A stretch of DNA of 64,000 nucleotides from an uncultured Rivibacter sp. (GCA_946480925.1 CAMLLU010000003.1:62001-126000); one strand, 5' to 3'; positions 35,576 to 45,595 are shown, counted from the first letter of the stretch. A program made the numbers and translations. The notes: generated by a model not told the origin, from the sequence alone.

Positions 35576-35634
35576 CGCCGGGCCGCCCCAAGCAAGGTCC
35601 GCCCCTCGCGGAGGGGTGGTCGCCGTGCCCGGCG
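35576..35634. repeat. Two-stem extragenic palindromic element upstream of dnaE
   Basis: CGCCGGG (35576-35582) pairs with CCCGGCG (35628-35634), enclosing a tight inner hairpin CCCCTC-GCG-GAGGGG (35602-35616). The GGGCCGCCCCAAGCAAGGTCC flavour resembles a dispersed extragenic repeat seen in Burkholderiales genomes (recalled, not searched). No second copy is in this window. Confidence 0.45.
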
Positions 35635-35669
35635 AGCGGGGTGTGGTCAGCATTCCTACAATGCCGCCC

Positions 35670-38600
35670 ATGCCTTTCGTCCACCTGCGCACCCACACCG
35701 AGTTTTCCGTCGTCGATGGCACCTTGCGCATCGACGACGTGGTCGATGCCGCCGCCGCTGACCGCCAGCCGGCGTTGGCGCTCACCGACCTGAACAACCT
35801 GTTCGGCGCCGTCAAGTTCTACAGCGCCGCGCGCAAGGCCGGCGTGAAGCCGGTGATCGGCGCCGACGTGCTGATGGAGCCCGAAGGCGGCGACAAGCAT
35901 CCGAGCCGGCTGCTGCTGCTGATCCAGAACATCGACGGCTACAACAACCTGTCGGACCTGCTGGCGCTGGGGTGGACGCAAGGCGTGCAGCGGGCCCAGG
36001 CCAACATCCGCTGGGAATGGCTGGAGCGCTACAACAAGGGGCTCATCGCGCTGTCGGGTGCCGACTATGGCGCCGTAGGCCGCGCGCTGCTGGCCGGCGA
36101 CACGGCGCGTGCCGAAGCCGCGGCGCAGAAGCTCGCGGCCATCTTCCCGCAACGCTTCTACATCGAGATCCAGCGTGCTGGCCTTGCCAGCAACGAAACC
36201 CACGTGCGTGCCGCCGTGCCGCTGGCCGCCCAGCTGCAGCTGCCGGTGGTGGCGACCCACCCGGTGCAGTTCCAGACGCCCGACGACTTCGAGGCTCACG
36301 AGGCGCGCACCTGCATCGCCGAAGGCGAGACGCTCACCAACCCGCGGCGCATCAAGCGCTTCTCGCGCGAGCAGTACTTCAAGACGCAGGAGCAGATGTG
36401 TGCGCTGTTCGCCGACATCCCGTCGGCGGTGGCCAACACCGAGCTGATCGCGCAGCGCTGCAACCTGAAGCTCACGCTGGGCAAGCCGCAGCTGCCCAAC
36501 TTCCCCACGCCGCTGCTGGCCGACGGCACGCCCATGCCGATGGCCGACTACTTCCGCCAGCTCTCGCACGAGGGCCTGAACGAGCGGATGCTGCACCTGT
36601 ACGCCGACGAGGCCGAACGCGAGCAGCAGCGCCCGCGCTACGTGGAGCGCCTGGACTTCGAGATCAACACGATCCTGAAGATGGGCTTCCCGGGCTACTT
36701 CCTGATCGTGGCGGACTTCATCAACTGGGCCAAGAACAACGGCTGCCCGGTGGGCCCGGGCCGGGGCTCGGGCGCCGGCTCGCTGGTGGCCTATGCGTTG
36801 AAGATCACCGACCTCGACCCGCTGCGCTACAACCTGCTGTTCGAGCGCTTCCTGAACCCGGAGCGGGTGTCGATGCCCGACTTCGACATCGACTTCTGTC
36901 AGGCCAACCGCGACCGCGTGATCGACTACGTGAAGGACAAGTACGGCCGCGAGGCCGTGAGCCAGATCGCCACCTTCGGCACCATGGCCGCCAAGGCCGC
37001 GCTACGCGACGTGGGTCGCGTGCTCGGCATGGGCTACGGCCACGTCGACAGCATTGCCAAGCTCATCCCTGCGCCGCCGGGCAAGACGGTGACCTTGAAG
37101 AGACCCGGCGACAACCCCGACTCCGGCGTGATCTATGCGCGCAAGGAAGCGCCTGAGATCGAACAGCGCGAAGCCGCCGAAGAAGAAGTGGCCGAACTGC
37201 TGGCCTTGGCCGAAAAGGTCGAAGGCATGGTGCGCAACATTGGCATGCACGCCGGGGGCGTGCTCATCGCGCCAGGCAAGATCACCGACTTCTGCCCGCT
37301 GTACATGCAGCCCGGCAGCGACTCGGCCGTGAGCCAGTACGACAAGGACGATGTCGAAGCCATCGGCCTCGTGAAGTTCGACTTCCTGGGCCTGGCCACG
37401 CTCACCATCCTCGAGATGGCGAAGGAATTCATCGTCGCGCGGCATGCCGACCAGAAGGACTTCGCCTTCGAGAAGCTGCCGCTCAACGACCGGGCCACGT
37501 ACCGGTTGCTGGCCGAAGGCAAGACGGTTGCCGTGTTCCAGCTGGAAAGTCGCGGCATGCAGGGCATGCTGCGCGACGCCAAGCCCAGCGTGTTCGAGGA
37601 CATCATCGCGCTGGTGTCGCTGTACCGCCCGGGGCCGATGGACCTGATTCCGAGCTTCTGCGCGCGCAAGCACGGCAAGGAAGAGGTGACCTATCCGCAC
37701 CCGCTGATGAAGCAGGTGCTGGAAGAGACCTACGGGATCATGGTCTACCAGGAGCAGGTGATGCAGGTCGCCCAGCGCCTGGGCGGCTACTCGCTCGGCG
37801 GCGCCGACCTGCTGCGCCGAGCTATGGGCAAGAAGAAGGCCGAGGAGATGGCCAAGCACCGGGTGCTGTTCGCCGAAGGTGCGGCCAAGAACGACATCAA
37901 CGCGGATCTCGCCAACGAGATCTTCGACTTGATGGAGAAGTTCGCGGGTTACGGCTTCAACAAGTCGCACGCGGCCGCCTATGCCCTGCTGGCCTATCAC
38001 ACCGCATGGCTGAAGGCGCACTACCCGTCCGAATTCACCGCAGCCAACATGAGCGTGTCGATCGACGACACGGACAAGCTCAAGATCTTCCACGACGACG
38101 CGGTGGCCCTGGGCCTCACGTTCGAGCACCCCAACATCAACACCGGCACCTACCGTTTCGAGCCGGTGGGCGACAAGGTGGTGCGCTATGGCCTGGGTGC
38201 CATCAAGGGCACGGGGCAGGGCGCCATCGAATCGATCGTCGAAGTGCGCAGCGCCGGCGGCCCGTTCCGCAGCTTCTTCGACTTCTGTGCCCGCATCGAC
38301 CGCAGCCGCGTCAACAAGCGCGTGGTGGAAGCGCTCATCAAGGGCGGAGCATTCGATGCATTGCAGCCCGACCGTGCGGCGTTGCTGGCCAGCATCTCGC
38401 TGGGCTTCGACTATGCCGACACACAGGCCGCACATGCAGACCAGGGTGGACTGTTCGACTTCGGTGACAGTGCGGGCCACGGCTCTTCGACGCAGGAACC
38501 CGACCTCGTGCCCGTGGCGCCATGGAGCATCAAGGAACGGCTTACGCACGAGAAGACGGCGATCGGCTTCTACCTCTCGGGTCATCTGTTCGACGAATAT

Positions 38601-39191
38601 GAGCGCGAGGTGCGGCAGTTCTCCAAGCGCAAGATCGCCGATCTCGTCGACAGCCGCGAGCCGCAGATGCTGGCCGGCATCGTGAGCGACCTGCGCTTCG
38701 TCAACGGTCAGCGCGGCCGGGTGGCCATCTTCAAGCTCGACGACAGGAGCGATGTGATCGAGGCCGTGGCCAACGAGGAACTGATCAACAGCAACAAGGA
38801 CTTGTGGAAGGACGATGAACTGCTCATCTTGCAGGGTAAGGTGCAGCCCGACCGCTTTTCCGGTGGTCTGCGGCTGAACGTGCAGCAGGCCTGGGACCTG
38901 AGCACCTCGCGCTGCCGCTTCGGCCGCTACCTGCGCGTGGCGGTCAACGGCAAGGCACCGCCGGTGGCGGAACTGCTGCGCGACTTTCCGCCGCGCCGCC
39001 AGAACACCGAACAGGGCGACCTGGTGCAAGGGCTGCCAGTGCGCTTGATGCTGGAACGCCGGAATCCCGTGCTGGCCGCCCAGGGCGAACTGGACCTCGG
39101 CGAGGACTCGCGCTTCTTCCCCAGTGACGCTGCACTGGCGCGTTGGCGTGACGGATCTCACGGACAGTCCGCAGTGGTGGTCTACGAGTAA
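35670..39191 (+). CDS. dnaE: DNA polymerase III subunit alpha
   Basis: The 1173-residue replicative polymerase starts with a PHP domain ([15 protein letters not shown]). The palm has [16 protein letters not shown] and the catalytic aspartates in [20 protein letters not shown]. It continues through [10 protein letters not shown] and the thumb/fingers ([36 protein letters not shown]), then a helix-hairpin-helix and a C-terminal OB domain ([27 protein letters not shown]). Length and motif set fit DnaE1. I chose the ATG at 35670 ([12 protein letters not shown]); an ATG 9 nt upstream is also possible. No clear Shine-Dalgarno sequence is seen. Confidence 0.97.
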   Translation: MPFVHLRTHTEFSVVDGTLRIDDVVDAAAADRQPALALTDLNNLFGAVKFYSAARKAGVKPVIGADVLMEPEGGDKHPSRLLLLIQNIDGYNNLSDLLALGWTQGVQRAQANIRWEWLERYNKGLIALSGADYGAVGRALLAGDTARAEAAAQKLAAIFPQRFYIEIQRAGLASNETHVRAAVPLAAQLQLPVVATHPVQFQTPDDFEAHEARTCIAEGETLTNPRRIKRFSREQYFKTQEQMCALFADIPSAVANTELIAQRCNLKLTLGKPQLPNFPTPLLADGTPMPMADYFRQLSHEGLNERMLHLYADEAEREQQRPRYVERLDFEINTILKMGFPGYFLIVADFINWAKNNGCPVGPGRGSGAGSLVAYALKITDLDPLRYNLLFERFLNPERVSMPDFDIDFCQANRDRVIDYVKDKYGREAVSQIATFGTMAAKAALRDVGRVLGMGYGHVDSIAKLIPAPPGKTVTLKRPGDNPDSGVIYARKEAPEIEQREAAEEEVAELLALAEKVEGMVRNIGMHAGGVLIAPGKITDFCPLYMQPGSDSAVSQYDKDDVEAIGLVKFDFLGLATLTILEMAKEFIVARHADQKDFAFEKLPLNDRATYRLLAEGKTVAVFQLESRGMQGMLRDAKPSVFEDIIALVSLYRPGPMDLIPSFCARKHGKEEVTYPHPLMKQVLEETYGIMVYQEQVMQVAQRLGGYSLGGADLLRRAMGKKKAEEMAKHRVLFAEGAAKNDINADLANEIFDLMEKFAGYGFNKSHAAAYALLAYHTAWLKAHYPSEFTAANMSVSIDDTDKLKIFHDDAVALGLTFEHPNINTGTYRFEPVGDKVVRYGLGAIKGTGQGAIESIVEVRSAGGPFRSFFDFCARIDRSRVNKRVVEALIKGGAFDALQPDRAALLASISLGFDYADTQAAHADQGGLFDFGDSAGHGSSTQEPDLVPVAPWSIKERLTHEKTAIGFYLSGHLFDEYEREVRQFSKRKIADLVDSREPQMLAGIVSDLRFVNGQRGRVAIFKLDDRSDVIEAVANEELINSNKDLWKDDELLILQGKVQPDRFSGGLRLNVQQAWDLSTSRCRFGRYLRVAVNGKAPPVAELLRDFPPRRQNTEQGDLVQGLPVRLMLERRNPVLAAQGELDLGEDSRFFPSDAALARWRDGSHGQSAVVVYE

Positions 39192-39313
39192 GCCGCTCGA
39201 CACCTTTGTTGACACTTTTGCTCTTCGTAAAGATGGGAAAATTGCCCACCACATGTCTACGGCGGGGTCGCACGGCACGTTGAAATAGGCGTGTTCCCAT
39301 TGAAGGACCATTG

Positions 39314-39736
39314 ATGAAGAAACAAGCTTTCGCCCTTTTGCTGGCTGGCGCCGCTGTGTTGCCTGCCATGGCCCAGACCAACGTCGGGGTGTCCGTCTCG
39401 GTCAACCAACCGGGCCTTTATGGCCGCATCGACATCGGCAACGTGCCGCAGGTGCCGGCGCTCATCTACCCGCAGCCCGTGGTCATCCAGCAGACCCCGG
39501 TGGTGATGCAGCGCGAGCCGATCTACATGCACGTGCCTCCGGGCCATGCCAAGAACTGGGCGAAGTACTGCGGCAAGTACGGTGCGTGCAACCAGCGCGT
39601 CTACTTCGTGCAGGACAGTTGGTACAACGACCACTATGTCCCCAGTCGCCAGGGACGTGGCGGTGACCACGGTCCCAAGGAAAAGGGGCACGGCAAGGGG
39701 CACGGCGGCCATGGCCACGGTCGCGGCAAGGACTGA
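39314..39736 (+). CDS. Secreted protein with a His/Gly/Lys-rich tail, function unknown
   Basis: The 140-residue protein has a clear signal peptide (MKKQAFALLLAGAAVLPAMAQ) and a conserved middle NQPGLYGRIDIGNVPQV...YMHVPPGHAKNWAKYCGKYGACNQRVYFVQDSWY with two Cys (CGKYGAC) likely disulphide-linked. The tail after residue 120 is a repeat-like HGPKEKGHGKGHGGHGHG array. Similar small proteins are common hypotheticals in Burkholderiales. The tail could bind Ni, Zn or Cu, or be a polyelectrolyte, but nothing in the context says which. GAAGGA precedes the ATG; a TTGACA at 39209-39214 may be a -35 box. It ends at the terminator at 39758. Confidence 0.8.
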   Translation: MKKQAFALLLAGAAVLPAMAQTNVGVSVSVNQPGLYGRIDIGNVPQVPALIYPQPVVIQQTPVVMQREPIYMHVPPGHAKNWAKYCGKYGACNQRVYFVQDSWYNDHYVPSRQGRGGDHGPKEKGHGKGHGGHGHGRGKD

Positions 39737-39757
39737 AGCACCGCGGCAACACTTCAC

Positions 39758-39791
39758 AACGGCTCGGGCTGACCCCGAGCCGTTTGTCTTT
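39758..39791 (+). terminator. Rho-independent terminator after the His-rich secreted protein gene
   Basis: AACGGCTCGGG pairs with CCCGAGCCGTT (11 bp) around a 5-nt loop and is followed by TGTCTTT. It lies 24 bp before the patatin ATG, so the patatin gene needs its own promoter or depends on readthrough. Confidence 0.85.
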
Positions 39792-39814
39792 GGGGCCTCC
39801 CTACACTGGGCTTC

Positions 39815-41116
39815 ATGTCCACCAGCAACGTTCCGACCACCGGCCTCATCCTCACAGGCGGCGGCGCCCGGGCCGCCTACCAGGTAGGTGTTCTGCGCGC
39901 CATCGCCCGCATCAAACGTGACTGCCGTGCCGTGCGGGCGGGCAACCCATTCCCCGTGATCGCCGGCACGTCAGCCGGTGCCATCAATGCCGCGGCGCTC
40001 GCCTGCGGGGCCGACTACTTCGAAAAGTCGGTCGAGCGGCTGAGCTCGGTGTGGATGAATTTCCATGCCGACCAGGTGTACCGCGCCGATTCGTTCGGCG
40101 TGATCCGCTCCGGCGCCAAGTGGCTCACGATGTTCTCCGTCGGCTGGGCGTTGGCGCGCTGGCGGCGCGCACGGCCGCGTTCGCTGCTCGACAACTCGCC
40201 GCTCGACACGCTGTTGCGCGAGGTGGTGCCGCTGCAGCGCATTCCTGAAGTGATGCGCTCGGGCCACCTGCAGGCGCTGGCAGTCACCGCATCGAGCTAC
40301 ACCTCGGGTGAACACGTCACGTTCTACGACGCCGTGCACGACATCGAACCGTGGACGCGCTCGCAGCGCATTGCGGTGCGAGACACCATTACCACACCGC
40401 ATCTGCTGGCCTCGTCAGCCATTCCCTTCGTCTTTCCGGCAGTCGAGCTGCCGTTGCAAGGCAGCTGGGAATATTTCGGCGACGGCTCGATGCGCCAGGC
40501 CGCGCCCATCTCGCCGGCCGTGCACCTTGGGGCCGAGCGCATTCTCGTCATCGGCGCAGGCCGCCTGCAGGAGCCGCCGGGGCGACGGCCGACGCGCAGC
40601 GAATATCCCAACATCGCGCAGATCGCGGGGCACACGTTGTCGAACATCTTTCTCGATGCGCTGGCGGTGGACGTGGAACGGCTGCAGCGCGTCAACAACA
40701 CGCTGTCGCTGCTCACGCCCGAGGCGCGTGCCAAGACGGCGCTGAGGCCCATCGACGTGCTGGTCATCGCACCCAGCGAGCGGCTCGACGACATTGCCGC
40801 CAAGCATCTGCAAGACCTGCCGCCGGCGATCCGCGGCATGCTGCGTGCACTGGGCGTGTCGGGCGAAGGCAGCACCGCGCGTGGCGCGGCGCTGGCGAGC
40901 TATCTGCTCTTCGAAGCGAGCTACACGCGCGAGCTCATCGAGCTGGGCGAATCCGACACGATGGCGCGCCGCAACGACGTCGAGGCGTTCTTCGGCTGGA
41001 AGCGGCCCGAGCGCACTCAGCGTGGAGCCGAGGCAGGCGATGGTGTCGATACGTCAGCGGCTCCGCTGGACACCATGCCCGTGCCATTGACGGTGAGCCC
41101 GGCGCTCGACAACTGA
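39815..41116 (+). CDS. Patatin-like phospholipase
   Basis: The 433-residue protein has the oxyanion loop TGGGARAAYQVGVL near residue 15, the nucleophile elbow GTSAG near 51 and a catalytic Asp in GDGSMRQAAP near 222. A C-terminal helical region and a Pro/Thr-rich tail follow. Patatins are lipid acyl hydrolases; no signal peptide is present, so it should be cytoplasmic or membrane-associated. Its final 100 bp overlap the 3' end of the ComEA-like gene on the opposite strand, an unusually long convergent overlap. The start codon lies 24 bp after a terminator. Confidence 0.9.
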   Translation: MSTSNVPTTGLILTGGGARAAYQVGVLRAIARIKRDCRAVRAGNPFPVIAGTSAGAINAAALACGADYFEKSVERLSSVWMNFHADQVYRADSFGVIRSGAKWLTMFSVGWALARWRRARPRSLLDNSPLDTLLREVVPLQRIPEVMRSGHLQALAVTASSYTSGEHVTFYDAVHDIEPWTRSQRIAVRDTITTPHLLASSAIPFVFPAVELPLQGSWEYFGDGSMRQAAPISPAVHLGAERILVIGAGRLQEPPGRRPTRSEYPNIAQIAGHTLSNIFLDALAVDVERLQRVNNTLSLLTPEARAKTALRPIDVLVIAPSERLDDIAAKHLQDLPPAIRGMLRALGVSGEGSTARGAALASYLLFEASYTRELIELGESDTMARRNDVEAFFGWKRPERTQRGAEAGDGVDTSAAPLDTMPVPLTVSPALDN

Positions 41117-41337
41117 GCCGTCTTCGCAGCGCGCAAGCCCTTGATGCGCGCTGAGAGGTCAGCCCAGTCCTTGAACGGCCCGCGCTCGGTACGCTCCGCG
41201 AGGATCTGCTCCGACAGGCGCGTGCCGATGCCCTTCACCATTTCGAGCTGGGCCTGGTTGGCTTCGTTGACCTCGATGGCGCTGGCACCGCCGCAAGCCA
41301 GCGCGAGGCTGAGAAGCAAAGGAACCCGTCGCGCCAT
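41017..41337 (-). CDS. ComEA-like helix-hairpin-helix protein, exported
   Basis: The 106-residue protein has a signal peptide (MARRVPLLLSLALACGGASA) and then a helix-hairpin-helix motif typical of ComEA: EVNEANQAQLEMVKGIGTRLSEQILAERTERGPFKDWADLSARIKGL. ComEA proteins bind incoming double-stranded DNA in the periplasm during natural transformation; short forms like this may do so or act otherwise. No other competence gene is in the window. It starts 11 bp after the guaC stop on the same strand, so it may be read through from guaC. The last third overlaps the patatin gene and looks Ser/Ala-rich and unconserved. Confidence 0.82.
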   Translation of the reverse strand: MARRVPLLLSLALACGGASAIEVNEANQAQLEMVKGIGTRLSEQILAERTERGPFKDWADLSARIKGLRAAKTAQLSSAGLTVNGTGMVSSGAADVSTPSPASAPR

Positions 41338-41348
41338 GGTGAGCCGCC

Positions 41349-42326
41349 TCACATCAAGAGATGTTCACCGGCGTTTTCGCCGCCGAGGATCACGTAGTTG
41401 ACCTTGCGCAGGTCGCCCAGCACCTTGCCGCCGGCGTAGGAAATCGAGCTCTGCATGTCTTCCTGCATCTCGCGCAGCGTGTCGGCCAGCTTGCCTTTCA
41501 CCGGCTCGAGGATGCGCTTGCCTTCGACGTGCTTGTACTCGCCCTTGTTGAAGTCCGAGGCCGAGCCGTAGTACTCCTTGTAGAGCTTGCCGTCCACCTC
41601 GACCGTCTTGCCGGGCGACTCTTCATGGCCTGCGAACAGCGAACCCACCATCACCATGGCCGCGCCGAAGCGCACGCTCTTGGCGATGTCGCCGTGGTGG
41701 CGGATGCCGCCGTCGGCAATGATGGGCTTGGTGGCCACGCGGGCACACCACTTCAGCGCACTCAGCTGCCAGCCGCCGGTGCCGAAGCCCGTCTTCAACC
41801 GCGTGATGCACACCTTGCCCGGGCCGATGCCCACCTTGGTGGCGTCGGCCCCCCAGTTCTCGAGGTCGATCACCGCTTCGGGCGTGCCCACGTTGCCGGC
41901 GATCACGAAGGTCTGCGGCAGCTTCTTCTTGATGTGCTCGATCATCTTGCGCACGCTCTCGGCGTGGCCGTGCGCGATGTCGATGGTGATGTAGTCGGCG
42001 CCCACGCCCTCGGCTGCCAGGCGGTCGATCACGTCGTAGTCGGGCTTCTTGACGCCCGAGCTGATCGACACGAACAGGCCCTGCTCGCGCATGCGCTTCG
42101 CGTAGGCCACGTTGTCGAGGTCGAAGCGGTGCATCACGTAGAAGTAGCCGTTGGCGGCCAGCCATTCGCTGATCGGCTCGTCGAGCACCGTCTTCATGTT
42201 GGCCGGCACCACCGGCAGCTTGAAGCGGCGGCCGCCGAATTGCACGGAGGTGTCGCACTCGCTGCGGCTTTCGACGCGGCACTTGCGCGGCAAGAGAAGG
42301 ATGTTGTCGTAGTCGAAGATTTCCAT
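41349..42326 (-). CDS. guaC: GMP reductase
   Basis: The 325-residue TIM-barrel enzyme of the IMPDH/GMPR family starts [25 protein letters not shown] and lacks the CBS domains of IMP dehydrogenase. The catalytic Cys lies in [17 protein letters not shown], with phosphate-binding [17 protein letters not shown] and [12 protein letters not shown]. It converts GMP to IMP using NADPH, salvaging guanine nucleotides. The ATG has a GGAG 8 nt upstream. It is preceded on its strand by a strong terminator at 42453-42482, so it has its own promoter in the 126-bp gap, and is followed by the ComEA-like gene. Confidence 0.95.
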   Translation of the reverse strand: MEIFDYDNILLLPRKCRVESRSECDTSVQFGGRRFKLPVVPANMKTVLDEPISEWLAANGYFYVMHRFDLDNVAYAKRMREQGLFVSISSGVKKPDYDVIDRLAAEGVGADYITIDIAHGHAESVRKMIEHIKKKLPQTFVIAGNVGTPEAVIDLENWGADATKVGIGPGKVCITRLKTGFGTGGWQLSALKWCARVATKPIIADGGIRHHGDIAKSVRFGAAMVMVGSLFAGHEESPGKTVEVDGKLYKEYYGSASDFNKGEYKHVEGKRILEPVKGKLADTLREMQEDMQSSISYAGGKVLGDLRKVNYVILGGENAGEHLLM

Positions 42327-42452
42327 GGTCCAGGCTCCGTCAGTGGAATAGGCGGCGCGTTGAAGCAGTGCGCGGCCCAATGGCTGCGAGCGCTTGACTT
42401 GGAGAACCCGGTGGAGGCCCGCGAAGGCCACGTGCGAGCGTGGTGCGGACAC

Positions 42453-42482
42453 AAAAAACCGGGCACCAAAATTTGGGCCCGG
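42453..42482 (-). terminator. Rho-independent terminator between the CxxC protein gene and guaC
   Basis: On the minus strand, CCGGGC-CCAA pairs with TTGG-GCCCGG with one bulged base, and six T follow directly. It lies 77 bp after the stop of the gene at 42560-43207 and 126 bp before the guaC ATG. It is most simply the terminator of the upstream gene; a leader terminator for guaC is possible. Confidence 0.85.
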
Positions 42483-42559
42483 TGGCGCATTCTACGCCGG
42501 TCGATCTTTTGAACGGCCGGCAAAGCCCATGCAGCTTCGCACGGTTTGGCCCTGCTGTT

Positions 42560-43207
42560 TCAGCGTGGCGAGCAGGCTTCTCGTGCCACGGCGAGCACAC
42601 GGCCGTCGGCTGCTTCGACCCACCCGATGCCTGCCAGCCGCTGTGGCTGCGTGCCCTCGCCGACCCGTAGCGCTCGCAGGTGGTGCAAGGGCTTGCGTGG
42701 TGACAACCCGTCCAGCGGTAGCGGCCCGGCCACGGCACGCACCAGCTGCCTTGCGATTGCAGAGCCTTCCTCGCCCGCGGGGATCTGCTCCACCAGCGCG
42801 AGCCAGCCGCTGCTGCCCGCTGGCGGTGCAGCGCCCCGCACCGAAAGCTGCAGCCCGAAATACCCGTTCCATGCTGGCCCGCCTTGCACCTGCAGCCGCA
42901 AGCCGCGGGCGAGCTTGTCCTGCCGGGTCTGGGCTCCTGCGCCTTGGGCGCGTTCCGTGGCCTCGGGCAATGCGGCCAGCGACAGCGGTGCTGCATCGCC
43001 TTGCGGGCTCGGCACGATCCAGTCGAGCACCCAGGTGGCGGCCGGCACAGCCGCTTCGCTGGCGGCCTGCCAGCAGCTTTCGCAATCGGCCGAGACGAAG
43101 CGTTGCAGCAGCTGCGTGGCAGCAGGCGGACAGGGCGCAGGCTGGGCTTGCGCTGAAACGGCAGCAAATGGCAACAGCAACAGCCCGTGGCGCAAGGTCG
43201 AAAACAC
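42560..43207 (-). CDS. Secreted protein with a CxxC motif, function unknown
   Basis: The 215-residue protein starts at a GTG preceded by TAGGAG, giving a signal peptide (MFSTLRHGLLLLPFAAVSAQA). After cleavage, LLQRFVSADCESCWQAA resembles the active-site start of thioredoxin-like proteins (C-x2-C), but the rest is Ala/Leu-rich with no recognised fold. A periplasmic thiol role is possible, not shown. The start codon is 21 bp from the uvrD start on the other strand, so the two promoters must lie within each other's coding sequence. An in-frame ATG further upstream overlaps uvrD and lacks this ribosome-binding site. Confidence 0.7.
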   Translation of the reverse strand: MFSTLRHGLLLLPFAAVSAQAQPAPCPPAATQLLQRFVSADCESCWQAASEAAVPAATWVLDWIVPSPQGDAAPLSLAALPEATERAQGAGAQTRQDKLARGLRLQVQGGPAWNGYFGLQLSVRGAAPPAGSSGWLALVEQIPAGEEGSAIARQLVRAVAGPLPLDGLSPRKPLHHLRALRVGEGTQPQRLAGIGWVEAADGRVLAVAREACSPR

Positions 43208-43228
43208 CGCGACTCCTAAAATCCGTGG

Positions 43229-45595
43229 ATGCATTCCGAGCATTCTGTCGAAGACGGCCACGCCGTGCCCGCAGGCCTTCTGGCCAACCTCAACCCCGAG
43301 CAACTCGCCGCGGTGACGCTGCCGCGCGGCAACTCGCTCGTGCTGGCGGGCGCGGGCTCGGGCAAGACGCGGGTGCTCACCACACGCATCGCGTGGCTCC
43401 TGCAGACCGGCCAGATGTCGCCAGGCGGCGTGATGGCGGTGACCTTCACCAACAAGGCCGCGAAGGAAATGCTCACGCGCCTGGGCGCGATGCTGCCGGT
43501 GAACGTGCGCGGCATGTGGATCGGCACCTTCCACGGCCTGTGCAACCGTTTCCTGCGCGCGCACTGGAAGCTCGCCAACCTGCCGCAGGGCTTCCAGATC
43601 CTCGACAGCCAGGACCAGCTCTCGGCCGTGAAGCGCATCATCAAGGCGATGAACCTCGACGAGGAACGCTTCGTGCCCAAGCAGGTCACGTGGTTCATCG
43701 CCGGCTCCAAGGAAGACGGTCTGCGTCCGGGCGACATCGAAGTGACCGATGGGCAGACGCGCACGCTGGTGCAGATCTACCAGGCCTATGAAGACCAATG
43801 CCAGCGCGAAGGCGTGGTCGATTTCGCCGAGCTGATGCTGCGCGTGTACGAGCTCATGCGCGACAACGCGGCCGTCCGTGAGCACTACCAGCGGCGTTTC
43901 CGGCACGTCCTGGTCGACGAGTTCCAGGACACCAACCGCTTGCAGTACGCCTGGCTCAAGATGTTCGCCGGCCCCGAAAGCAGCGTGATGGCGGTAGGTG
44001 ACGACGACCAGAGCATCTATGCCTTCCGCGGCGCCCAGGTGGGCAACATGTCTCTCTTCGAGCGCGAGTTCCGCGTCGAGCAGGTCATCAAGCTGGAGCG
44101 CAACTACCGCAGCTTCGGCAACATCCTCGACGCGGCCAACGAGCTCATCAGTCACAACAGTCGCCGCCTGGGCAAGAACCTGCGCACCGAGGCCGGCCCC
44201 GGCGAGCCGGTGCGCGTGTACGAATCGACCAGCGACTTCGCCGAGGCACAGTGGTTCCTCGAAGAGGCGCGCCAGCTCATCCGCGACGGCTCGAAACGCA
44301 GCGAGATCGCGGTGCTCTACCGCAGCAACGCTCAGTCGCGCGTCATCGAATCGGCGCTGTTCAACGCCGGCATGCCGTACCGCGTGTATGGCGGCTTGCG
44401 CTTCTTTGAACGGGCCGAAATCAAGCATGCGCTTGCCTATCTGCGGCTGATCGAGAACCCGAACGACGACACCAGCTTCTTGCGGGTGGTGAACTTCCCG
44501 ACCCGCGGCATCGGCGCTCGCACGCTCGAGCAGCTGCAAGACGCCGCGCGCGTGAGCGGCCGCAGCCTCTACCAGAGCGTGGGTGCCGTCACCGGCAAGG
44601 GGGGGGCCAACCTCACGGCGTTCAATGCGCTGGTCGATGCGATGCGCGAGGCCACGCACGGCCTCACGCTGCGCGAGATCATCGAACACACCGTGCAGGC
44701 CTCGGGCCTGGCCGACTTCTACCGCACCGAAAAGGAAGGCCAGGAACGACTCGAGAACCTGGACGAACTGCTGAACGCAGCCGAGGCCTTCGTGACGCAG
44801 GAAGGGTTCGGCAAGGACGCCGTGGCATTGCCGGTGGACGAGCATGGCCCCGGCAGCATCAGCGTCGGCGAGCCGCCCGCGCCGGCCGCCGCGGCCACTA
44901 CGCCCGATGCCGAAACCGGCGAGATCATGTCGCCGCTCGCGGCCTTCCTCACGCATGCCGCGCTCGAGGCCGGTGACAATCAGGCCCAGGCGGGCCAGGA
45001 CGCGATCCAGCTCATGACCATCCATTCCGCCAAGGGGCTGGAGTTCGACAACGTGTTCATCACCGGGCTCGAAGAAAGCCTGTTCCCGCACGAGAACTCG
45101 CTGTCCGACGCCGATGGCCTCGAAGAGGAGCGCCGCCTCATGTACGTGGCCATCACGCGTGCGCGCAAGCGGCTCTACATGAGTTTCAGCCAGACGCGGC
45201 TGCTGCATGGGCAGACCCGCTACAACATCAAGAGCCGCTTCTTCGACGAGCTGCCCGAGGCCACGCTCAAGTGGATTACCCCGCGCGTGCAGGGCTTCGG
45301 CTCGGGCTTCGCGCGCGACTACCAGCAGGCGTGGAATCGCGGCAGCGGGCTCGGTTCCATCGTGGGCGCGGGGCGTGTGGCTAGCGAACCACCCGTGCCG
45401 CCTTCGATGGCCGCTTCGCGCGGGGCAGGCACGGGTTTTCGCGCGGGGCAGAGCGTGTTCCATACCAAGTTCGGCGAGGGCGTGATCGTCACGCTCGAGG
45501 GCAGCGGCGAAGACGCCCGTGCCCAGGTGAACTTCGGTCGCCACGGCATGAAGTGGCTGGCACTCAGCGTGGCGAAGCTCACGCCTGTGGACTGA
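43229..45595 (+). CDS. uvrD: DNA helicase II (UvrD/Rep family)
   Basis: The 788-residue SF1A helicase has all motifs in order: Q-motif LNPEQLAAV, I AGAGSGKTR, Ia TFTNKAAKEM, II VDEFQDTN, III GDDDQSIYAFRGA and IV VIKLERNYRS. Motifs V (MTIHSAKGLEFDNVFI) and VI (RRLMYVAITRARKRLY) follow. A C-terminal Tudor-like domain (GQSVFHTKFGEGVIVTLEGSG) is typical of UvrD/PcrA and binds RNA polymerase. A Pro/Ala-rich insert at about residues 535-575 precedes motif V. It unwinds DNA in nucleotide-excision and mismatch repair. The ATG at 43229 is taken; a GTG at 43265 is also possible. Confidence 0.95.
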   Translation: MHSEHSVEDGHAVPAGLLANLNPEQLAAVTLPRGNSLVLAGAGSGKTRVLTTRIAWLLQTGQMSPGGVMAVTFTNKAAKEMLTRLGAMLPVNVRGMWIGTFHGLCNRFLRAHWKLANLPQGFQILDSQDQLSAVKRIIKAMNLDEERFVPKQVTWFIAGSKEDGLRPGDIEVTDGQTRTLVQIYQAYEDQCQREGVVDFAELMLRVYELMRDNAAVREHYQRRFRHVLVDEFQDTNRLQYAWLKMFAGPESSVMAVGDDDQSIYAFRGAQVGNMSLFEREFRVEQVIKLERNYRSFGNILDAANELISHNSRRLGKNLRTEAGPGEPVRVYESTSDFAEAQWFLEEARQLIRDGSKRSEIAVLYRSNAQSRVIESALFNAGMPYRVYGGLRFFERAEIKHALAYLRLIENPNDDTSFLRVVNFPTRGIGARTLEQLQDAARVSGRSLYQSVGAVTGKGGANLTAFNALVDAMREATHGLTLREIIEHTVQASGLADFYRTEKEGQERLENLDELLNAAEAFVTQEGFGKDAVALPVDEHGPGSISVGEPPAPAAAATTPDAETGEIMSPLAAFLTHAALEAGDNQAQAGQDAIQLMTIHSAKGLEFDNVFITGLEESLFPHENSLSDADGLEEERRLMYVAITRARKRLYMSFSQTRLLHGQTRYNIKSRFFDELPEATLKWITPRVQGFGSGFARDYQQAWNRGSGLGSIVGAGRVASEPPVPPSMAASRGAGTGFRAGQSVFHTKFGEGVIVTLEGSGEDARAQVNFGRHGMKWLALSVAKLTPVD

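Noticed and set aside
35547..35669. Upstream extension of dnaE to near the VOC gene stop
   Set aside because: The extension is Arg/Gly/Pro-rich, crosses the two-stem repeat, and places the conserved PHP start more than 40 residues in.
37002..39311. Very long open frames antisense to dnaE, and similar ones opposite polA (52326-55901) and pcnB (12761-15058)
   Set aside because: High third-position GC keeps the reverse frames open. Their translations are His/Arg/Ala/Val-rich without domains, and the sense strands encode well-known full-length proteins.
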